64,000 bases of DNA from NCBI RefSeq assembly GCF_047496725.1, contig NC_132973.1, positions 11,976,233 through 12,040,232 of the forward strand, read 5' to 3'. Every line of letters begins with the position of its first letter. The stretch's first letter is position 1. The DNA is from Anoplolepis gracilipes (Eukaryota; Arthropoda; Insecta; Hymenoptera; Formicidae). Made by a program: the position numbers and the translations under genes. The notes under the pieces are model-generated. The model ran no database searches. It had not been told where the DNA came from and saw nothing but the letters and a program-made list of their open reading frames with translations. Below are positions 32,345-45,270 of the stretch, piece by piece.

Positions 32345-34286
32345 GTAAGACATTTATCCGTAAACAAGAGGCTGCTTCCCTATGCGGTATGTTCTCTGGT
32401 ACCGAGAAAGTAACATTTGTAAGTTCCTTTAAATCAGTATTCTTCGCGTTTTATGACTATGATGGCGATATTTCAACACGGCAGCTTTAAGCAACTTCGT
32501 AGTAATAGGATTTTCTTCGAGGACGCGCATAATTAGTCGGATTGTAGGTCCTACTTAATATAATACATAGGAAATCGTGGTATAATTGTTTATAAGCTTC
32601 TATTTTGAAGCGTCCTGTAAGAGATACTGTCGGCGCATATCAGAGATGTGAGTAACCTTGTGGTTAGCTTCTACATACACGTGTGGACGAATTAACTCTC
32701 GGCTCTAATCTATTAATTAATCTTATTATATTAATATTTCTGTCGGTCCGAAATTCTCGTCTTCGCATCGTATAATTTGTTAACTCACGATATTACGCTA
32801 CACGCGCATTTAAAAATTTACAAGATTTATTTAGAAATAATTTTCTTATCGAGTGATTGTGTCAGTAGTTCTTTGTGGAAAATAACAAATTTATAAAAAA
32901 TATATAAAGTTTTTTTAAGTAAAATATATTGCATCTTCCAATAAATGCTTATTGCATTTTGTGTCAAAATTGTTAGGTGCCTTAGATTACCAATGATTTT
33001 GATGACGCATGTATTATGCTAGAATAGAAGCGTAAAGTATGAAAAAGAGAATCGATCATTGATTACTATCGTCACAAAACCTCGCGAGTCTCGAGGAACC
33101 AATGCGTACCCGTTACACCGATTATCGCCAGTACATTATCTACGTCAGCTTATACTAAATTTTGGTTAATAACTACCGGCACGGTAATCCTTTATTATGG
33201 AGCGGCAGAATCGCATTAGCATAAAAACGTAATTATACCGGCGCGTCAGAGCGCGCTATTCGTAATATTCCGTAATACGGCGGCGTAGCCGAACGCCTCT
33301 CGATAATTTCATCTCAGTCATGCGTGCAAAAGTTTCCATCAGTTCAGACATAGCTCTACGTTTAAATATTGTTGACAGAACAGGCACGGAGATAGATAAT
33401 CTAGTCGATAGATAAATATATGTATTCTTTTCTGTCATAGTTTCTATCGCGTTATAAATGCGTGAAAAAAGCAAGTATTTTACAAGTCTAGTCTAATTGT
33501 GACTTTATTATATGTTTTTATGGTTGTTTTCTACATAGTTTTCTGTTATTTCTTATTATTTATATTCATATATATTGTCTTTAACATTCTTTACGATTTT
33601 AAGATGGAAGTAAGTCGGTTCCCTGTTTCTATACGCGAATGTACTTGTCTACGTGCTCTCGGACAAGCGTGACGCTGCGGTGAGAAAGCACGTGACCTTC
33701 TTTTTCTTGCCAGCCTGCGATCGCGAGGAGGCACGGAAAGCTAGCGGTATGATCGATCCACCGGTAAACGCGCCAGTCGGTACTCGGGTGGAAAATAGCG
33801 TTCGGTGGATGTTGACTACGTCGGCTCTACCCTTCGACAACTTGAACGAGAATGTGCCCGGTTGGATGTACATAGCTTTACAGGAAGTCACTCTGTACCT
33901 TCGTTGAATGACCAGTCACACACGTGGTCGCTGCGACGTGTCTGTGCGTGTGTGTGTGTGTCTGTTTTCTCCGTGTCCGCGATGTATGCGTGTAATGTTC
34001 CGCGTATTGGCGCAACGGAGCGCGCGTTTTTGTGTGCGTGCATGTACACGCGTGTTGGTGGACGGATACGTACGTAGTGGCGCGGGGTAGACGGGAAGGT
34101 GGTGGTAGCTGCCCGGACAGAGAAATGAGAATAGTGTCGGTCTACGAGCTGAGTGGAGTTGGTGAGCAAATTGCTCAAAGTAATTAATCGCTTTTGCCGG
34201 GTTGGCTTGCCACGCTGCCGGCTGAAGCTCATCCGAGGGGTGGCACCAGGTACCCCAGGAAAAGCTATCGAGGGACTCGCTTAAAA

Positions 34287-34328
34287 TGGCCGACTTAGCG
34301 TCTAGCTTGGACGAAATGCCCGGGTGAC
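34287..34328 (+). promoter_or_regulatory. ATGGCCG element or tiny ORF
   Basis: CTTAAAATGGCCGAC is a Pho/YY1-like core in strong start context. The frame MADLASSLDEMPG stops at TGA, with a weak GTGACA donor overlapping the end. Confidence 0.22.
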
Positions 34329-35443
34329 AATAACTGAAGCCCGTGTGTGTACACATCGGGATCGGTCGGCTTTCAAAGCAAGGAGGAAGCCGCGTTTCAT
34401 GGCAGCTTTAGTGCAGAAAGTAGAATGTGTCTTATAAAATAAAGTACTATACACAAGAAAAGTCTAACGATCTTTACGATCAACCAAGTTCACTTTATTT
34501 AATTCTTAAAACTATCAGGTTTTACTGCATATTTTACGACTATAAGAAATGAAGAATGTAATAATGATATCATTAATTTATTTTTTTTTTATTTATTTAC
34601 AAACATCAATATGAGATCAATAGATATTTCTTTATGATATTACTTTTATAACTATTAAAACTTTTTATTATTGATACGCTTACATATTTATAATGTTGCA
34701 TTTGCAATGTTAACTGGGTATTTTAATGTTTAGAAAGTATTATACATACGTGGTAAAGTATGGTAATATCACGAATGAGTGTGTGTTAGAAATTTTGTAC
34801 ATCGGTTTAGGATCGGACATGTAAAGTTTGAAGTACTCGTTATCCTCTTTCGTACGTTCGCCACAACTTTTCGAAACATCGTTGGTCGGTTTGAACCTAC
34901 ATATCATTTTATTCCATTCGTATAGTATAAACTCATTCTGAATAAGTTTTGTTATGTTGCATATATTACACTCGCTCTTGTATCTTTAAAATGTACGTAT
35001 TTATCTCTAGAAAATATTACAATAAATTTTGATGATTTACATAAGAGTATTTACATTAAAGCAGAAAAAAATGATTTTGTAAATTATGAACGAATAAATA
35101 ATTTACGGACTTATAGCAAACGTGCGATATATTCGATCAGAACAATCGTTATATTTGCTACATCTATTATATGTATATCTGAGAACTTATTTCTTGCATA
35201 TAAATTCTAAAGCGTCATGTGAATAAAACTCATAATTTTTCGCGATAAATGTTACTTCTTACAATAACGTAACTAATTTCTTATTGACAATATTTCGCTT
35301 TTTCCATGCTTGTAAAATGGCAATTATAAAGTGCACAATTAAAAAAAAAAATAACGATGTATAAAAAGTAGAGATATAAAAATATATGTGAAGAGAATTA
35401 ATTATCCCGGTTTAATTTAATAAATTTAATATTATTAGTATAC

Positions 35444-35445
<2 letters not shown>

Positions 35446-35479
<34 letters not shown>
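35446..35479. repeat. (CT)n microsatellite
   Basis: CT run of about 15 units. Confidence 0.92.
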
Positions 35480-35482
<3 letters not shown>

Positions 35483-35942
35483 AGAGACATCTCTTATAAT
35501 CCTAACATATAATCTTAATATTGAGCACTATCTGTTTAATTTCGTCTACTTTCAATCACGTTCAAAAGAATTGTTAGCTAGGGTGATACATATGTACAAG
35601 TATCATGATTAGAAGAGTAAAGACAGATAACAAAACTATTAAATAGCGCTAATAACAATAGTATAATAATAATAATGGAATACTAAAATAATGATAATAA
35701 TAGACAAAGTCTTAAAAGTAGGTGAAACGTCATTCTGGTTGAATTTTGTAGAGGATGAGAAGGAAGCAATTTGTAAAATTAGTTTTCGTCCCTGGTGATG
35801 TTTGATAGGTCGTGGCGCATCTTCGTCTGGAGACGCCGCGTCTCGTGAGATGCTACCGCAGGCATCGTATGTATATCGCGGTGGTTTCGCGGAAGCTGCA
35901 TCAGGATAGGCGCATGCGCGCTGATCGTTGTTCCCCCCCGGT

Positions 35943-35956
35943 CACCAGAGGGTGGC
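35943..35956 (+). promoter_or_regulatory. CTCF-like motif 3
   Basis: CACCAGAGGGTGGC fits the CTCF core (CCACCAGAGGGCGC type) with one main deviation (T for C). Confidence 0.4.
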
Positions 35957-36110
35957 TAGACGAAAGGTATGAAAGAGCGAGGAGTGGAAATGCGGGAATG
36001 ACTAAGATAGACTACGAGGAGAGCGCGAGTGGAGAACGAAGAGGTTGATCTCAACAGCGTGAAGTAGCATGGTGTGAGCGAGAACGTGGCGAGGACAATC
36101 GGACGAGATA

Positions 36111-36131
36111 GGGGTAGGGGAGGGTTGGGGG
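36111..36131 (+). other. G-quadruplex candidate A
   Basis: GGGGTAGGGGAGGGTTGGGG plus one G: four G runs with loops of 2, 1 and 2 nt, fitting the canonical G3+N1-7 rule. Confidence 0.7.
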
Positions 36132-36694
36132 AAAGCGAAGGACGAAGACGAAGACTTGGCGTAATGAGAACCTAAAGTAAACGAAGCGACGCACACAAGG
36201 AATGTAATCGGGCAGGGGATAAATATCTTAGACAATATAAATTTAAAACTGTCTAAAATAGCAAAAACACAAAGAACTAAATAAATGATAGTATTATATA
36301 ATAATAATAAAATTAGTAGAATATATAAAGAGAATACGTAACTAGAAATTGTATTAAAAAAAAAGACGATAATTTCGAGAAATGTAAAAATAAGAATAGT
36401 TTAATAATTAAAAATGAAAAGAGCTCTTTAAGATAATAAAAGATGTGTAAAAGAAAATGAATAATAGGATTGAAAGAATGTAAGTAGAGGATGATAAGAT
36501 AGACGACATGTATGAGAAATGTGCAGATGAAAGGATTAAAGACATATCTCTCTGGCATAACGAAGTAAGAATGAGTTGGACGAGTTAGTCGTTTTCAGCG
36601 CGCTTGGGGTGAATTGAATAAGAAGAAGAGATAAAGAAGAGTATGAAGAATCGACGGACGACTTTCTACTTCGGGAAAGCAACTGGGGCTGACT

Positions 36695-36709
36695 ACCACC
36701 ATCTAGTAG
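36695..36709 (-). promoter_or_regulatory. CTCF-like motif 4
   Basis: ACCACCATCTAGTAG resembles the reverse form of the CTCF site (GCGCCATCTAGTGG), with differences at the edges. Weaker than motifs 2 and 3. Confidence 0.28.
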
Positions 36710-36990
36710 TGCCTAGAAAAGGGGGTGGGTGCTTTCATCCGCGGAACTGGGCGCGACTAACCTCTATCGATCGTAAGAAGACTTCCACACCTACGGACCT
36801 CACACTTCCTCGCGCTGCGCGTCCTATACTGGGTGGATCGCGTATAAATAAATAAACCGGTCGAGGCACCTGAGCGGCTGCCCATCCACGTGATTGCACG
36901 CAGCGTTCCATTACTCATGCTACTTCATAGCTTCCCGGTTGATTTCGCACCTCGCAAGTTCTCGCCGTCTGATAGGTTACTCAACTTTCA

Positions 36991-38783
36991 CGCTTATAAT
37001 GAAAACTGAACGTATATTTAGATCAGTATTAACGCTAAGAATTAAATTACGCGATATTATAATTTATAAAGTATAATGAGCTATATAAAATGAAAGACAC
37101 ATGACTATAAAAAACTAATACCTATAAATTACCCACAAACCTTTAAATTAAAAGATTAAATTAAGGTAAAGTAGAAATGAAAAATAAACTTTGCACACGC
37201 TTTAGTTTGCATGATTTATGTCTAAATATTTCATAAATAATAATAATAATAATTTTATATACATAAATTTTCAAAATTATATATGTGCGTATATATGTAT
37301 ATATATGTATGTTTTTTTTAATAAACAAAATCTACATTTTCTAATTTAAAAATAATCATTGCCTTAACAATTTAGTACGACACATTACGGTATTTTTTCA
37401 GAATAGATATTCGAAATTAAATAAAAATATCGACAAAAGTGTGACATCAATCAAAGCATTTGTTCTTAAAAATATATTTTTTAAAGTAATGTCGCTAATT
37501 TTAGATAAAACATCAATAAGTAAAGTAATAGGAGAAGAAATAGATATAGGATATTTTTATATATAACATAACGACTAACTTGAGCTTTAAGTAGATATGG
37601 AACATACTTATACGTATGTAACGTAATGATTAACTAACTTGATAATATAAACGCGTTTATAAGTAATGTGACTAGTTTTAGATAAAACACTAAATAAAAA
37701 AATAGGAAAAACATTATTGCACGTATGAGAAAATATAACGACTATAATCACTTTTGCGTCGTCGAACGCATACAATAACATGATACATACCTACGTACAA
37801 ATTTGTCCATATGAGTGTCGGAATTGTATAAATGTTTTGATCGTTAAATGAAAAAATTAATCGGGATCGAGCTCTTTAGACAGTCAAAGCTAATAATAAG
37901 AAAGAACGCGATTATTTATAATATATTTAAAAATAGTCAGAAAATCATTGACATTTATATTGTAAAACAATATGTAAAATTGCGTGAATAATAAGTATAT
38001 TATATATTTACATTATTTATTGTACGGTTTGATACTTATAATTTATATAATTCTATAATATATTTTTTACAGTGTATTAGAGAATTAATTAAGTCAAACA
38101 ATGAATTCTTTATGTAAATGATTTAACTGAAACTGAATTTATGTTTAAATACCTATATTATATCTAGCACAAAAATTGAGAAATGAAGCAATGATATACG
38201 TAAGAATAAAATAAATAATAAAATTCTAATACAATTAAAATTGTTGTTATCAAATTTTTATATGATATTTTATATTAATATATGTTATAATTATTTTATA
38301 CTAATATTTTATTTTGATCTTTTAATTTATATAAAATTATTGCATTTGAAATACTCTTTATTATTTGCATTAATTCTAATCTGCTAAAGTTATTTAATTG
38401 CAAAATAAGACGTTACTGTGAAAAGATAGCAAAATTAATCTTATAAGTAACGTTGCTAGCTGCATCTCTTATCATGGCGCAACACACGAATTTTCCTCTC
38501 TAAGAGACTATATGACGTCAGTCATAGTATATATGTTTTTAATTTGATAATTTTGCTAATTTTGTAATATATATAAACTTGTAATAGAATTCTGAATAAT
38601 TTAATATCAATATTTGCACGGCAGCTTACGTCAATATTATACAATAAATAAAAACATATGAATATGCAGTCTACATAGAAAAAATACAAGTGAAATTTCT
38701 CAACAGTAATGCCTTTAGGATAGAATCTATTCAGAATAAAATAAAATGTATATACATTTATTAAAAATTTAAAAAATATATAT

Positions 38784-38836
<53 letters not shown>

Positions 38837-39042
38837 TTTTTTAATGATATATAAGCTTACATTTAATCTCGTGTGATCTTTTTACAGTTTAAAAAAGATA
38901 CTGATTTGTATAGGAGCCATAATTGTATCAGAGAGTCGGTCGAATATGTAGAACCAAGAAAAATTTCTAGTAACCAAATAACAAAGAATAAACTTGATCT
39001 GGATTCCCGCAGACCTATGATTTCGGTTATTATAGTTTTATA

Positions 39043-39082
<40 letters not shown>

Positions 39083-39279
39083 TTGAAAATTTATATATAT
39101 AAAATTGTTATTATTATTTGTGAAATACATACACACAAGTCATGATGAGTGATTCTATTATGATTATATTATTTAATTTATTTTGAAATCAAAAATTGTG
39201 TACAAATCTCATTTTTTATTTCTACTTATTTTTTAATTTAATCTTTTAACTAGATGATTATTTATTACGGTAACAAGTG
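36991..39279. other. AT-rich spacer
   Basis: TA microsatellites at 38787-38832 and 39045-39079. One open frame (38887 onward; FKKDTDLYRSHNC, then YVEPRKISSNQ) follows a good acceptor (TTTTTACAG) but runs into the TA repeat, and I do not recognise it. Otherwise nothing supportable. Confidence 0.55.
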
Positions 39280-40930
39280 GTCGATTATTCTTTTATAAGT
39301 GCAACGTATCTCGTTTTTGTAAAGTGGCCGGACTATTAATTACGATGCTGCATGTCTGCAGCGCGGTGCACGTAGGTGCATAAAACCGGCTGAAACGTTC
39401 TTAAATCACTTTGTGCGAGCACGTCGTGTCGCGGCGAGACGACTCGTGCTCTCCGTGCGCTTGCTGGCGTTTCCTGCCACATTTAAATCCCTTTATCTTG
39501 GACCACCCGTTGCATCCGCCAGATTCAAAGGTCGGTTTTGCAGGACCGCGGCTTCGTAAGAAGCGCAGCTTCGCCGACGTGCTGGTTCGCGACATAAGAA
39601 CATCGCTGATGGTGGTGGTGGAGGCGGTGACGGCGGCGGCGATAGTGGCGCAAAGGGGTTACCAGAAGGGGGGGAGGGGTGAGAAGAGAGGCGGGAGGGG
39701 GTGACGGCGAGGGTTGAGACGGGAAACTAAGTTGTATTGATCCTAGGCTGCAGGGGTGGAAAACCAGGCAGGGTTAGTACGTGTTCTTAATCGCCAAGTG
39801 ACCGCCCTCTCTCTCTTCCTCTCCTCCTCTTACTCCACCGCCTCCTTCGTCTCTTCCTGCTTCTCCACCTTCCACCCGCTCTTGCTTCCAACCATCCTCT
39901 CTCCCTTTACCCGTCGCCACATCCGACCGGTTAAAGGGGCCTCTCTTCTCGCTCTCGAGAATCGTGCATTCTCTTACCCTCTTTCCCCTCTGCAGAATCG
40001 CCGACGCCATTCGGCCAAGGGATTGTTCCAGGATTAGGTAAGGAATCGCGGTATTGTTCACCGTTCCATCGTATGAAGTTATTGCGCGGAACGAATCGCA
40101 TCTTAAATTACTCGTAGATAGAGGATCGTTTATATTTGACGAACTGACGTTTAATCCCTTTTAATTGTTGTACCTTGGCCGATTCTAATACACTCTATAT
40201 ATTTGCTTCTGAATGAAAAAAAATATCGTTGAATGATATAGGTTTCATCATCGTGTCTGAAGAAACTTATATTCTATAATGATGAAAATTGAAAAAATGA
40301 AGTTCTAATTAATATAATATTTCTATTTCCGCGATGCTAATATTTTTATTCGTACCACGTATGTATTTTTATATGATATATAAGTTAATATTAGTTACTT
40401 TATTATTATCCCGCGTTCTATAATGGCACCATTGTTTTTTATATAATTTTTTATGCGCCTTTTTTTTCAACGCCTGTCTCCAGTCTTACCCTCGGCCACA
40501 GACAGTTTTTTTTAACACGTCCTACGCTTTCTTTTATAAGCGCGTCTAACGATAGACGCACGGCCTTGAAACGATTGCAGCTGCAACGGCGGCAGTCTCG
40601 AATTAATTAACAGTTGCCAAGTAAGTTTAATAGCGAGTTTAACCGAACTTTTAGACAATCGTTTTAGATTGGTCCGTTGTTTTCCGCGTTATTGCTGTGA
40701 CATATACGAGGGTTTCGTACGAAGTTCGAATTAAACTATCGCGCGTTGTTCCTCGACGGAGCGCGGAACACTAAATACGAGCTTACATATGCAAGCCAGA
40801 AATTCCAGTTTATCTTCTGAATTCCTGACCGAACACTTTTCGTACAATATACTCCAAGCCTTCCGTTCTCACCGCACGTTTAACAACGTAAACATGACTA
40901 TTTAATTCCTATCCTTTTATCTGTAAGCCT
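39280..40930. other. GC-rich islands 39.28-40.2 and 40.47-40.93 kb
   Basis: CpG-rich island with a purine-rich G-run tract (39667-39699). The complementary open frames at 39.41-39.70 and 39.76-40.06 kb have no recognisable domain. No gene called. Confidence 0.5.
39667..39699 (+). other. G-rich tract, G-quadruplex candidate B
   Basis: GGGGGGGAGGGG, then after about 13 nt GGGAGGGGG. One loop is longer than the canonical limit, so it is a weaker candidate than A or C. Confidence 0.5.
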
Positions 40931-43239
40931 TCGCTTTACATCGAATATCTATTTTGTGTATCTATACATTAGCAAAATTTACACGCAGCCTCTTTAGCGG
41001 TAAATATATGATATTTTTTCAATAGCTAATTTTTGATATAATACATATTTTTATTCAAATATTACATGCATAAGGCGACTAATGACGCTAATATAAAAAT
41101 TCATAGTTGCATCAGCTCTTTATTCGGTACGTTCAACATATTTCAAATAGAGTATCGCAAAACTTTTTATAAAATTAATTCCTTGTAACTTTATGAGGAG
41201 TAACATATTTTGCTATGTGATATGTATTTTTTGTACGATTTTATAAAAATTAAAAAAAAATTTTTACACTTATTCCGCTTCACGTTCTGAATTTGCGATT
41301 TTACTCGAAAAAAAAGGCGTAATAGGTGCTTCGAGAAAGGCTGACAAGTCGTGTCAGTTGGCGAATTATTTCGCTTAAAATTCAAAACGGTGAAAGACAC
41401 GCGGAGAGATGTCGGCATTAATTGGATTCTACCGAAACTCGCGCGTTATCGTCGCGCTGACTGGATAGCAAGGATGATGTGAAGGGGTGAAAACACGATT
41501 AACGAGCACATTGTGCTACAATTTAGTGCGTTCTACCATCTTACGCAGCAAATAAATTTTATATTTGTGATGCGATAACAATTAATGATATTTTTTACAA
41601 TGTGTATTTTCTTATCTGCTAAACTGGAAATATTTTATATTATAATCCATTTTTTTAAATTTATTTTCTTATCTGTCATTTAAATTTTGTATAGAAATTT
41701 TATTTATCTTATATTTAAATAAAAAATCAATAGTTTGCAGAAAATAGGGTCAATGATTGTGTGAAATGAAATTTTTTCGGATCCATTTTGAACCGGTTTC
41801 TGGAGAAAAATCTGTCCCACGACCTTTAACTCCTCTAAAATATATTCCCCTCTCGAAGAGAGAAGTTATTCTGCTTTGAAATCCGGATCTTGCGGTCCAG
41901 AGACTGTATTGAAGATACCCTGAGATACGTGGGATTTCTACATAAGAAAGTATCTTAGACACGTTATTTTAAACACACATTAAATTATCATTCTCTTTAC
42001 ATTATTTTAATTAAATATAAATATGAATAAATAATTAAAAGGAAAATAAATTAATAACAAAATATTTCTTTGTTTTATATAATGTTAAATTTATAAGTAT
42101 TATAATTTAGTATATATAATTTAACATATATATTAAATAATATATAATAAGCAGTAACTTTTCCATTAATTGAATATTAAATTGATCTTGCTTTCTAGCA
42201 AAATAAATGTTTGTGAGAAAGCAGTATATTAATTTTTCGGATTTATCGGACGTAACATAGATTGTACATCATTAATTTAGCATCAATGCGCGATCGGACT
42301 TTCAACATTTTCACGACGCAAATTAAGTTAGTAATCGCGCGTAATGATCGCGGCCGCTACATTTGAAGTGATCGATATCAATCGCCAGCGAGTTATCGAG
42401 TAAAACTCGCTGCCATCCGAACTGAACTGTGCTCAACGCTGCGTTACAGCCACGTTGATCGCATAATTTCTCGCGGTGCAACGGTAATATTTCCGGCTTG
42501 TCTCATTGCGTGGCCGCGGCGTAGTTCGGCCGCAAACAAACCCCGAAACAACAATTGATTCCGGCGAACACGTCGCGTCGCACACCGTGTGCAAAACACC
42601 GAACAACGGGTTTTCTTGCTCGCCAATGGACAGGGGGGCAGTACCGCGCCAGCCCGGAAATTTACGGGATTGTATCCGCGAAAGTAGCTTTTTGCTCGGC
42701 AACGACACGACTTTGCTTCGCCGTTAATTACACACTGATAAGTTTCCTACGGTGGCCAAGAGGAAGAAAGAGAAAGAGAAAAAGAGAGAAGAGAGAGTAC
42801 CAAAAGTTAAAGGATCTATAGACCAAACTTGTTGCCCGCGTTGCATTTTCGATACGTGAAAAATGTTTAGTCTCGCGAATCAAGAAGTAGTCTCGTCCAT
42901 TTCGTTCAGATATATTGCTTTATTGTTAAAATTTATCCGTTGCATTTATGCAGAGTTTTGGGCACCCATGAAAATTTATCCTTTGAATTTGTGAAAATTA
43001 TCTGTTGATATATACGTTTGTCTGAATTTCTGAAAACCTTAACATATTTATTGCTATTTCAGAAAAATTGTATTCTAATGACATAGTTAATAAATAATCA
43101 TAGCAATATCTCTGTAAGAATTAGATTATTTGATTTGTAGATGATGATAATTTTTGTGGTTTTTATTTCGTCTCCCAAGACATTGATAGTAGATGATTTG
43201 CTTACATTCTTGAACTCTCAAGTTTAACAATTTTATTGT
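40931..43239. other. AT-rich DNA with islands 41.27-41.54, 41.75-41.95 and 42.27-42.9 kb
   Basis: No gene was recognised. CTACCATCTTAC recurs at 41533-41544. The 42.43-42.82 kb island is open in several frames on both strands without conserved features. Confidence 0.5.
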
Positions 43240-45270
43240 CTAGTCGCAATGCATTCGACGGATTCTCGAAAATCTCATTCTCTCACCGAATGTCGAGCGA
43301 ATCTTAATCGGCCGCCGGAAATACGTTGCGAGATGTATAATACTCGGTAGGAAATGACGTCATCACTCAGTGTAACGTTAGAGAGGGAGAGAGAGAAGTG
43401 CATAGCGCGAGGATGAGACGATGATCGTGGAGCTGTACGAAATGGGAGAGAGTTAGATAGATAGAGAGAGAGAGAGACAGAGAGAGAGAAGAGCGAAGGG
43501 GGATTTTCGCGAAATCCTGGCAGGTAGCATCGGTTGAGTTATGCTCGTATTTCCCGTCAACACATCCGATGATGTCTACGGTAATGTAACCGAAATGTAT
43601 GAACGTTTCATGCTGCTACATTTGCACGGGGAAACCTCCATCGTTGTGATCAATCGATGAGTATATGTGTGAAACCGAGCAAAAAGAGTGAAAAAACTAA
43701 AAGAATACGTTTTACCTAGATAGTTGCATATATAATATGTAAAATTAATGGAGTAATAAAAATGCAAAATAATGTAAGTTTCAAATAAATAGTTTTATAA
43801 TTAAATAAATATTTAATGAATATATTATATATAGAAAATTTCTCAAAAATATAATAGAAGCTTAAAAATGTAGATTTTATAAATAGTAATTATTTAAGCA
43901 TCAAAATGCACTATAAAGATATATTATTATAGTATTATTATATTATTCTTCTAAATTTTATCTATATAAAATAAAATTTGTACACATGAAATAATTAAAT
44001 TCTTGTTGAATGTTTTGAAGAAAAAGTATGCTCTAATTGTGTCTTTTGCATTATCAATAAGTTGTCTAGCCTTCTTGCGAAAAATCGCACTTTAATATTC
44101 TTTTTTTTTTGGTGCGTCTAATAGTCGATGAATCGATAGTATCTCGTTCACTTTCTCCGGAAAATAAATGCCGAACGTACGGCGTGCACGAGAGGGTAGA
44201 AGGGTGAACCGAGTAGTGAGTTCGATTCTCTTTCAACCCCACCACCGACTTTCCCGCGGAACAGCCGCATGCGCCGTAAAAAAGCACGACCGCTACGAGT
44301 TTCGTTTCACTCTTCGGGGTTCGTCTACCCATTGCCCGATAAAAAAGCTCTGCTTGCGCGGCTCTCGTTCGTCACGGACATACTGTTCGTCCGCGGTTCG
44401 CGTCTTCATCATCATCGTTGTTGTTTTTGTCGTTGAAATATCATCGTCGTGATTATTATCGTCGCTGTCGTGTAAATACTTCGTCATTATCGATCTTTAT
44501 TTTGGGAGAAGAAATGAGACGAATGACGAGATGGAGGAGGAAGAAGAATGCAGCTCGGTTCCGACGGACAAACGAATGTGAGGAAAGAAGTGCGTCCATA
44601 TAGCAATGGACGGGCGCGAACGCGAGAATGGGACGAGAGGGTGGGGAGGGTGGTGAGAGAGTGTTAAGAAGATGAAAATCCGGCGGATGCCGGGAGGGCA
44701 AGCGGCATCTTTCCGCCCGCCACCTATGTATACGTGTGTTCCTCTGCGATCGTCGTGACCGACGTCCATGGTGGCCTCCACGTCGGCGATAAGGGTTGCT
44801 TCTCGGTGGAAAACCGTGGGGTGAGGACGACGTACAGACCACGCCTCTTGTCTAAGGTTACCCCCACCGATACGAATTCTCCCCGCACGGTCTCTCCTCG
44901 TACCGGGAACCTAAGATTTTTCCACTTCGTCTCCCCGCCGCCCCGCTTTTCCTCCCGTTTACCACCCTCGCCGTCGTTACCCTCTTCGCTTCTTCCCTCT
45001 CTCCCTCTCTTTCTGTGTAGCTCGACTACCCCGCCCGCTCCCTTCATGGTAGGAGCATACCGACCCCCCCTTCTTCTATTGATCCGGCACTAAGGTGGTT
45101 TCTTGCGCCCTCCCGGAGACCACTACACGGATCTCGCAATGCTGCCCGAAAGCTTCCTCGTATCTTTTTTTTTCTTCATCCCCTACTTTACGCCGCGTAA
45201 CCTTGAATGTTCTCCGCTGACGCTTTTTTGCACGTGTCTCGTCTTTTAGCGAGCGCTTTGCATGCGTGAT
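43240..45270. other. GC-rich islands 43.24-43.66 and 44.12-45.27 kb
   Basis: The first has an interrupted GAGA region (43381-43491). The second is the largest GC-rich block in the window, with up to five overlapping open frames on both strands (Ser/Arg/Pro-rich, low complexity), which I read as non-coding. AT-rich DNA lies between them. Confidence 0.5.
43381..43491. repeat. Interrupted GAGA tract
   Basis: GAGAG clusters at 43381-43397 and 43445-43491 within a GC island. Candidate GAGA-factor platform. Confidence 0.85.

Larger units (their letters stand above)
32080..34440. other. GC-rich islands 32.08-32.43, 32.6-33.35 and 33.6-34.44 kb
   Basis: These include polypurine GGTGGTGGT and GGGTAAG motifs, two ATGGCCG elements (32315, 34287) and a GT-rich run near 33948. 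Up to four mutually overlapping frames are open at 33.65-34.35 kb, on both strands. This is the signature of stop-poor GC-rich DNA rather than of a gene. Confidence 0.5.
34441..36990. other. AT-rich DNA, then islands 35.77-36.23 and 36.57-36.99 kb
   Basis: No gene was recognised. The islands hold two CTCF-like sites and a strong G-quadruplex candidate. The AT-rich part has a CT microsatellite at 35446-35479. Confidence 0.55.

Noticed and set aside
33649..34356. Several overlapping frames of 80-146 codons on both strands
   Set aside because: Mutual overlap in multiple frames with Cys/Arg/Thr-rich low-complexity translations is typical of stop-poor GC-rich DNA.
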